Source: Anaerolineales bacterium UBA6131 (GTDB taxonomy: Bacteria; Chloroflexota; Anaerolineae; UBA2200). From it: a stretch of 18,159 nucleotides of DNA. How positions within the stretch are numbered: the stretch's first letter is position 1; each line of letters starts with the position of its first letter. The stretch lies in the NCBI GenBank assembly GCA_002435875.1, contig DIVN01000157.1, positions 3,247 to 21,405 of the forward strand, in the 5' to 3' direction. Under the pieces are notes generated by a model. That model did no database searches. It saw only the letters and a program-made list of their open reading frames with translations, and was not told the origin of the DNA. The translations under genes were made by a program, and so were the position numbers. Of the stretch, positions 13,399-18,159 are shown in pieces.

Positions 13399-14091
13399 CT
13401 AGTGCTGCAGATAACGACGCTCGACCGCAATGATTTTGTTCACCCGATTGGCATGCCTTCCGCCCGCAAAAGCGGTCGTAAGCCACGTGTGCACGATCTG
13501 GCGCGCCAGGTTCATGCCTATTAGCCCACCGCCGAGAGTCAGCACATTCGCATCATTGTGTTCACGGCTGTTGATCGCCGTCGAGACATCATAACACATC
13601 GCAGCCCGTACGCCCGGAACCTTGTTGGCAACCATGCAAGAACCAATACCAGCCCCATCGACCATGATCCCACGGTTAGCACGACCCTCGGCCACCAGGC
13701 CAGCGACAGCATAGGCAAAGTCAGGATAGTCAACCGAGTCCGTACTGTGTGTGCCGCAGTCCACCACAGTATAGCCAAGCTCCAGCAGATACTTCTTGAT
13801 GTCTTCTTTCATGGCGAAGCCGCCGTGGTCTGCCCCCAAAGCTACAGCCATTCCCGCCTGAGGGTTAGGCGAAACAGGAGTCGGCGAGCTGGTCACACTG
13901 GGGGCTGGAGAGGGAGGTGGCACAGTAGGCCGTTCCACAAGCCGAAGGCGGAGGTGGTCAATAAGGTCCTGGGCCTCTGGCGTAATGCGCGCTCCCGAAG
14001 AAACCACGATCTCACTGCCTGCGGGTGCATAACGTACGTCTGCTGCCGTAATCATCTTGGACACTGCGTCGTGCGTCTGGGCTTCCGGCAT
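13399..14091 (-). CDS. rpiB: RpiB/LacAB-family sugar-phosphate isomerase with N-terminal EutQ-type domain
   Basis: A 230-residue protein. Residues about 12-54 resemble the N-terminal domain of EutQ and EutT (MITAADVR ... RITPEAQDLIDHLRLRLV). A Pro/Ser-rich linker (55-80) leads to a RpiB domain (81-230): ALGADHGGFAMKEDIKKYL with D88-H89, YPDFA, VANKVPGVRAA, H178 in REHNDANVLTLGG. RpiB enzymes interconvert ribose-5-phosphate and ribulose-5-phosphate or related aldose/ketose phosphates. The usual catalytic cysteine (CGTGIG) is replaced by D145 (VDGAGIGS), and the alternative glutamate used by actinobacterial RpiB is also absent, so chemistry or substrate may differ. ATG at 14091 follows AAGGAA. 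It is the first gene after the operon promoter. The fused domain suggests recruitment to the compartment. Confidence 0.92.
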   Translation of the reverse strand: MPEAQTHDAVSKMITAADVRYAPAGSEIVVSSGARITPEAQDLIDHLRLRLVERPTVPPPSPAPSVTSSPTPVSPNPQAGMAVALGADHGGFAMKEDIKKYLLELGYTVVDCGTHSTDSVDYPDFAYAVAGLVAEGRANRGIMVDGAGIGSCMVANKVPGVRAAMCYDVSTAINSREHNDANVLTLGGGLIGMNLARQIVHTWLTTAFAGGRHANRVNKIIAVERRYLQH

Positions 14092-14099
14092 TGTGTCGT

Positions 14100-14115
14100 T
14101 TCCTTGAGCAAGGAA
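14100..14115 (-). promoter_or_regulatory. Inverted repeat covering the rpiB ribosome binding site
   Basis: TTCCTTG-AG-CAAGGAA is a perfect 7-base inverted repeat with a 2-base centre, 8 bases before the rpiB ATG. It falls in the short predicted 5' leader and contains the only good ribosome binding site (AAGGAA). It could act as an operator or as a fold that hides the ribosome binding site. A hairpin would need to open at least one pair to form a loop. Confidence 0.45.
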
Positions 14116-14135
14116 GTTTGGAAGAGGTTGTGCCT

Positions 14136-14164
14136 ATTATAGTGCACAAACCCGTGCAAGTCAA
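14136..14164 (-). promoter_or_regulatory. Probable sigma-70-type promoter of the BMC operon, with operator-like repeat
   Basis: On the minus strand, -35 TTGACT (14159-14164) and -10 TATAAT (14136-14141) are separated by exactly 17 bases, close to the consensus. Transcription would start near 14129, about 38 bases before the rpiB ATG. The spacer contains an inverted repeat TGCAC/GTGCA (14154-14158, 14143-14147 on the plus strand), well placed for a repressor or activator. It is the best promoter in the window and reads into the whole BMC gene set. Confidence 0.75.
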
Positions 14165-14215
14165 GACTAACGAAAGCGAGTTGACCATGCGATCCCGGGT
14201 CGACTGCCGACGCGT

Positions 14216-14244
14216 TTGCCCTGCGCTTCCGCTTCCGCTAAAAT
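14216..14244 (+). promoter_or_regulatory. Probable promoter of yraN-miaA
   Basis: TTGCCC (14216-14221) and TAAAAT (14239-14244) are 17 bases apart on the plus strand. A 6-1-6 inverted repeat GCAGCC-A-GGCTGC (14251-14263) lies at the expected transcription start. This makes the long upstream extension of the yraN frame unlikely to be translated. Confidence 0.45.
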
Positions 14245-14350
14245 GACAGGGCAGCCAGGCTGCGGTCGATGCTCTAATGACCCAGCTCCAGCGTGCGCGG
14301 TGCACTACTGTGCCTGGCCTGTCCAATCGGACCGTAGTAGGCAAATCTTA

Positions 14351-14746
14351 GTGGCGACCATTTCTCCTGATCGAGCCAACAGACGACGCAGGTTGGGTCA
14401 GCGCGGCGAGGATGTAGCCGCACGCCATCTGCAGTCATGCGGTTACGTGATCCTCCAGCGCAATTACCGCTGCCCATCTGGCGAAATGGATATCATCGCT
14501 CAGGACGGAGCGCGACTCGCTTTCGTAGAAGTCCGTACGCGCCAGAGCTGCAACTATGGCAAACCAGAGGAATCGGTGACTGCTGTCAAACAAGCGCGCC
14601 TTGCCAATATTGCCCGCACATATCTTCAGGAGAAAGGCTACTGCGATGTCGACTGGGGGATCGACGTAGTAGCCATCGAGGTGGGCGCCAACGGCACCTT
14701 GCATCGAATCGACCTCCTGCGCAATGCCGTCATCGAGCTGCCATGA
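14351..14746 (+). CDS. yraN: YraN family (UPF0102) endonuclease-like protein
   Basis: A 131-residue protein of the YraN/UPF0102 family, which has a restriction-endonuclease-like fold and an unsettled role in DNA processing. Family hallmarks: LGQRGEDVAARHLQSCGY, then ILQRNYRCPSGEMDIIAQDG with the conserved E and D, and LAFVEVRTR (the nuclease-like E-V-K motif with R in place of K). A GTG at 14351 gives the usual family length and places the conserved LGxxGE near the N terminus. The frame stays open further upstream, but that part has no family similarity and overlaps the predicted promoter. The ribosome binding site is weak. Its stop overlaps the miaA start by four bases (ATGA), so the two are translationally coupled. 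It is unrelated to the BMC operon and points the other way. Confidence 0.88.
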   Translation: MATISPDRANRRRRLGQRGEDVAARHLQSCGYVILQRNYRCPSGEMDIIAQDGARLAFVEVRTRQSCNYGKPEESVTAVKQARLANIARTYLQEKGYCDVDWGIDVVAIEVGANGTLHRIDLLRNAVIELP

Positions 14747-15738
14747 TATCCTTCTCAGGCCTGCCCCTTGTCATCGCCATTGTCGGGCCAACCGCCTCTG
14801 GCAAGACACAGCTGGCCATGCGCCTCGCCTACTTTCTACCTGTGGAAGTCGTCTCTGCCGACTCCAGGCAGATCTACCGCCATATGGACATCGGCACCGC
14901 CAAGCCCACACCACAGGAGATGGCCAGAGTCAAACACCACCTGGTAGACATCGTCGAGCCGAACCAGCCCCTGACCTTAGCCCAGTACCAAACCCTGGCC
15001 TATGCGGCCATCGATCAGATTCACCAGGCAGGGAAGCTGCCCCTCTTGGTGGGAGGAACTGGCCTGTACGTCCGGGCGGTGCTCGACGGACTCAAGATAC
15101 CTCCCGTGCCACCCAACATGCAGCTGCGGGAAGCTTGCTACGCCGAAGCGCAGGCCATGGGGCCTTTGCACCTGCACGCTCGTTTGCGCGAGTTGGACCC
15201 AGCCTCCGCAGACCACATCGACCCGCGCAACGTACGCCGCGTGATCCGCGCCCTGGAGGTCTGCGATGCTTTGCGCGCCCCAATGTCTGCCCTACAATCC
15301 AGCTCACCACCCCGCTTCGGCAGCCTGCGTCTCGGTCTGAGCGTGCCCCGGGACATGCTCTACCAGCGCATCGATACGCGGGTCGACCAGATGATCGCTG
15401 ATGGCCTGGTGGCCGAAGTCCGCTCCCTGCTAAATCACGGTTTCAGCCATGAGTTGCCTGCCATGAGTGGAGTCGGCTACAGGCAGATCGCCATGCACTT
15501 GCGCGGAGAAATCTCCCTCGAGCAAGCCGTTGCTTTGGTCAAACAACAGACACGACGCCTGGTGCGTCAACAGGCCAACTGGTTCAGGCCCAACGACCCG
15601 CGGATTGCCTGGCTCGAAGCCGTGGCCACGCCCGCTGAAGCCGCCCTTCGCGCCATCCGCACGATGCTGGACGCTCATGCGGACCCTGCGGCACAGCCGC
15701 TGGCGCTTGATTCTCAACAGGGCACACCTGCTCTCTAG
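14743..15738 (+). CDS. miaA: tRNA dimethylallyltransferase MiaA
   Basis: A 331-residue enzyme that adds the dimethylallyl group to A37 of tRNAs reading UNN codons. The N terminus carries the P-loop GPTASGKT (15-22), followed by VSADSRQIYRHMDIGTAKP, HHLVDIVEP, LLVGGTGLYVRAVLDG, NVRRVIRALEV, and the C-terminal GYRQIAMHLRG and KQQTRRLVRQQANWFR. All are standard MiaA motifs, and the length is normal. The start ATG overlaps the yraN stop (ATGA), and the longer open frame upstream belongs to a shadow reading inside yraN. The C-terminal 40 residues after the conserved WFR motif are variable, as usual. Confidence 0.97.
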   Translation: MISFSGLPLVIAIVGPTASGKTQLAMRLAYFLPVEVVSADSRQIYRHMDIGTAKPTPQEMARVKHHLVDIVEPNQPLTLAQYQTLAYAAIDQIHQAGKLPLLVGGTGLYVRAVLDGLKIPPVPPNMQLREACYAEAQAMGPLHLHARLRELDPASADHIDPRNVRRVIRALEVCDALRAPMSALQSSSPPRFGSLRLGLSVPRDMLYQRIDTRVDQMIADGLVAEVRSLLNHGFSHELPAMSGVGYRQIAMHLRGEISLEQAVALVKQQTRRLVRQQANWFRPNDPRIAWLEAVATPAEAALRAIRTMLDAHADPAAQPLALDSQQGTPAL

Positions 15739-15778
15739 CAACGTGCATCGCTCTGTTCATGATTGACTATCGGAAAGG

Positions 15779-18159
15779 ATGGCAGAGAGCGTGACGAGTC
15801 GTCGCGATTGGTTGCCCGCACTGCTTCTCATCGGCCTGGTCTTGCTTGTGTTTTATCAAGCGGTATTGGGTCGCGTCTTCTCCTTCGGCGACATCTACCA
15901 GCTGCACCTACCACTCCGCAGCGCATACGCTGCCGCTCTGAAGACACTCTCCCTCCCGCTTTGGACTCCCAACGTGCTGTCGGGCTATCCGCTCTTAGCC
16001 GAAGGACAGCTCGGTCCTCTCTACCCACCCAACCTGTTACTACACTACCTGCTGCCCGTGCCGGTTGCCCTCGATGTCTTTGTCATCGGCCACTTTGTCT
16101 TCGCCGGCCTGGGAGCGTTCGCCCTAGCACGCAGGCTCAGGCTCCAGCGCATCGCCGCCCTCTGCTCGGGCATAGTCTATGCCCTCGGCGGCTTCCTGAT
16201 CGCCCACCTCAACCATGTCAACATCCTCGCCTGCGCATCGTGGTTGCCCTGGCTATTCCTGCTCACCGACCGCCTTGTCGTCGACAGCGCGGCCAAGACC
16301 CGTCAGCGCGATTTCACCCTACTCGCCCTGGTAACCGGCATGGAGTTCCTCGCCGGCCATCCCCAGATTGCTTTGCTGACCATACTGCCTGTCATCGGCT
16401 ACGGCGTCTACCTCACCCGTATGGCTCACTCGGGGCTGGGCGCATTCCTACGCTTTCTCGCCGCTTTGCTTCTCGGCATCGGCCTCGCGGCCGCTCAACT
16501 ACTGCCCACTTTCGAGTTGACCCAGCTTTCTACCAGGGCCGGAGGGCTGGATCCAGACTTCTTCACCTCCTTCTCCATGCATCCCCTCTACCTCTTTAGC
16601 CTGCTTTGGCCATTCGCGCTCGGCAATCCCTACCCCAATTCGTCCATTGAGCTCGTTGCTTACGTCGGGTGGCTGCCATTGCTTCTCGCTACCGTGGCAC
16701 CCTGGGCAGTACGAAGACACATCCATCCCAGTGCGCGCTCGGCGCGCCGCGTAAGCTTCTTCGTCATCCTGGCCTTGGTCGGCCTCTTGCTTTCCCTGGG
16801 ACGATGGAACCCCGCCTACATGCTCATGTTACGTCTCCCGCTTTTTAGCTTCTTCCGCGTCCCCGGCCGCTATCTGTATTGGTTTGCCTTTGCTGTTGCC
16901 ATGCTCGCCGGCGCCGGCCTTGACGCATTCCTGGTGCACAGGGACGACTGGGATGACGAAGTTGATGATGCACGCGGCTGGGCTGCCATCTTCGGGCTGG
17001 CCATCCTGGCCTTGCTTGTCAGTGCTCGCATCCCCACCGCTGATGCCTGGGTTGCGATCTGGACCTGGTTACCACTTGTCCTGGGGATCCTCTCCGCCAC
17101 ATGGCTCGCTTGGGCTAGCTTTGCCCGACAGCGGCTACCCCAGCTTCGTGCCAGCTTGGGCATCGCGCTGATTGTCGCCGACCTGCTCGCCTTCGGCTCC
17201 GTATTCAGCCTCACCTACAACCAGACGCAGTATGCCGAGGAGTTGCTTGCCACACCACGATCGCTCGCCGTGTTGCGCCAGGCCGAGAGCACCGCGCGCC
17301 TTTACACACACGAGGAAATCGTGCCCGTGCAGTCAGTCATGCGCGAATCCATTTACCCCAATCTGTCCTTAACGTACGACATTCCGGCGGCCAATGGCTT
17401 GTTTCCGCTGCAAATTGCGCGCTACAGTGCATATATGGACCAACTGTCCCCCAAAATGCTCGACCTGTTGGGCATCACACACTTTGTCATCCCCCAGGTG
17501 CTCCCCGTGGATGAGGCGAGCGAGTACTACGACGTGGAGGACCCCTTCGCACTCAACCCTGTCGGCCGCCTGTTGCCCATACCGCAAATCAATGTCGCCG
17601 CCCTCCGTGTCGAGAGTTACCTTAGCCATTCCGTCGCCTTGCCTGACGGTCAGCCAGTGGCGGACATTGTGCTCTCGGACGCCGGTGGGCATACCGAGAC
17701 CTTGACGTTGCGTGCTGGATGGCACACGTCCGAGTGGGCCTACAGTCGTTCGGATGTCCAGGCCAACGTGCGCCACCAGAAAGCCGCAGTTGCTAGGTCC
17801 TGGCCCGCACGTTCCGGCTTCCCGCCTGAGGATCACCCCGGCCTTACCTATTCCACCGAGCTTAGGCTGGCTATCCCTCTCGCAGCCCAATCGATTGAGG
17901 TTGTGCCCCTGGTTCCGCAAGCCTATCTCCGTATAGAGCGAATGGTCTTAATCGACCTTGAGGGCAATGAGCGGCTGCTCGCACACCTGCTCGACCGCGG
18001 TGACCACACCCTAGCCTACCGCAGCGAGGACGCAGCCGTGTATGTCAACCACGATGCGCTGCCGCGCGCCTTCATCGTGCACGATGCGAGGGCCGTGCCA
18101 GATGACGTGGAAACTCTGCGCCTGCTCAGCTCGCCCGATTTTGCGCCATCGGAGACAAT
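15779..18159 (+). CDS. YfhO-like polytopic membrane protein, 3' end cut by the window edge
   Basis: An open frame of 793 codons runs from ATG at 15779 to the right edge. An in-frame TGA lies at 15764, so the start is 15779 or the GTG at 15791; GGAAAGG abuts the ATG, which makes the GTG a real alternative. The first two-thirds are strongly hydrophobic with many membrane segments; a large loop follows TM1 with FSFGDIYQLHLPLR, LPLWTPNVLSGYPLLAEGQ and GPLYPPNLLLHYLL. This aromatic/acidic loop pattern is typical of YfhO and related GT-C-fold proteins. Later segments include HLNHVNILACASWLPW and FFRVPGRYLYWFA. The last 300 residues are mostly soluble (TYDIPAANGLFPLQIARY and onward). YfhO proteins are implicated in glycosylation of cell-envelope polymers; the exact substrate here is unknown. 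It follows miaA by 40 bases. Confidence 0.82.
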   Translation, partial: MAESVTSRRDWLPALLLIGLVLLVFYQAVLGRVFSFGDIYQLHLPLRSAYAAALKTLSLPLWTPNVLSGYPLLAEGQLGPLYPPNLLLHYLLPVPVALDVFVIGHFVFAGLGAFALARRLRLQRIAALCSGIVYALGGFLIAHLNHVNILACASWLPWLFLLTDRLVVDSAAKTRQRDFTLLALVTGMEFLAGHPQIALLTILPVIGYGVYLTRMAHSGLGAFLRFLAALLLGIGLAAAQLLPTFELTQLSTRAGGLDPDFFTSFSMHPLYLFSLLWPFALGNPYPNSSIELVAYVGWLPLLLATVAPWAVRRHIHPSARSARRVSFFVILALVGLLLSLGRWNPAYMLMLRLPLFSFFRVPGRYLYWFAFAVAMLAGAGLDAFLVHRDDWDDEVDDARGWAAIFGLAILALLVSARIPTADAWVAIWTWLPLVLGILSATWLAWASFARQRLPQLRASLGIALIVADLLAFGSVFSLTYNQTQYAEELLATPRSLAVLRQAESTARLYTHEEIVPVQSVMRESIYPNLSLTYDIPAANGLFPLQIARYSAYMDQLSPKMLDLLGITHFVIPQVLPVDEASEYYDVEDPFALNPVGRLLPIPQINVAALRVESYLSHSVALPDGQPVADIVLSDAGGHTETLTLRAGWHTSEWAYSRSDVQANVRHQKAAVARSWPARSGFPPEDHPGLTYSTELRLAIPLAAQSIEVVPLVPQAYLRIERMVLIDLEGNERLLAHLLDRGDHTLAYRSEDAAVYVNHDALPRAFIVHDARAVPDDVETLRLLSSPDFAPSET

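Noticed and set aside
14216..14350. 45-codon upstream extension of yraN from a TTG start
   Set aside because: It shows no YraN similarity, overlaps the -35/-10 elements, and would be longer than the family norm.
15763..16599. 278-codon open frame on the plus strand at the start of the YfhO-like gene
   Set aside because: It is an Arg/Pro-rich out-of-frame reading; the frame from 15779 has clear membrane segments and YfhO-like motifs.

Overview
The window carries most of a bacterial microcompartment (BMC) operon on the minus strand (about positions 14160 down to 1, running off the left edge). A separate plus-strand housekeeping block (14216 to the right edge) diverges from it. The DNA is GC-rich and uses several GTG and TTG starts. 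A large YfhO-like membrane protein next to yraN-miaA, combined with a mixed BMC locus, would suit an anaerobic member of Chloroflexota. That assignment is an inference, since no rRNA or other strong taxonomic marker is present.

Minus strand, in order of transcription: a consensus-like promoter (14136-14164); RpiB with an extra N-terminal EutQ-type domain; DeoC with an N-terminal encapsulation-type helix and a cysteine cluster; three BMC-P (EutN/CcmL) pentamer genes; a class II (FucA-type) aldolase with a C-terminal encapsulation-type helix; a hairpin-rich gap; a fourth BMC-P gene; a BMC-H shell protein fused to a ComEA-like helix-hairpin-helix domain; EutA, EutB, EutC; EutL; an acylating aldehyde dehydrogenase with a C-terminal encapsulation-type helix; a BMC-H; EutH; a second, nearly identical BMC-H; and a EutQ-like cupin protein cut by the left edge.

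How the genes could work together: EutH imports ethanolamine. EutBC, an adenosylcobalamin enzyme kept active by EutA, splits it to acetaldehyde and ammonia. DeoC makes acetaldehyde plus glyceraldehyde-3-phosphate from 2-deoxyribose-5-phosphate. The class II aldolase could make DHAP plus acetaldehyde or lactaldehyde from a deoxyketose-1-phosphate. All three branches would feed the single aldehyde dehydrogenase, giving acetyl-CoA inside a shell built from three BMC-H, one BMC-T and four BMC-P proteins. The locus therefore looks like a hybrid of an ethanolamine (EUT) and a sugar-phosphate-utilising (SPU-type) compartment. Phosphotransacetylase, alcohol dehydrogenase, cobalamin adenosyltransferase and a dedicated regulator are not seen here; they may lie to the left.

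Plus strand: a probable promoter (14216-14244), yraN, miaA (4-base overlap with yraN), and a long polytopic YfhO-like protein that runs off the right edge.
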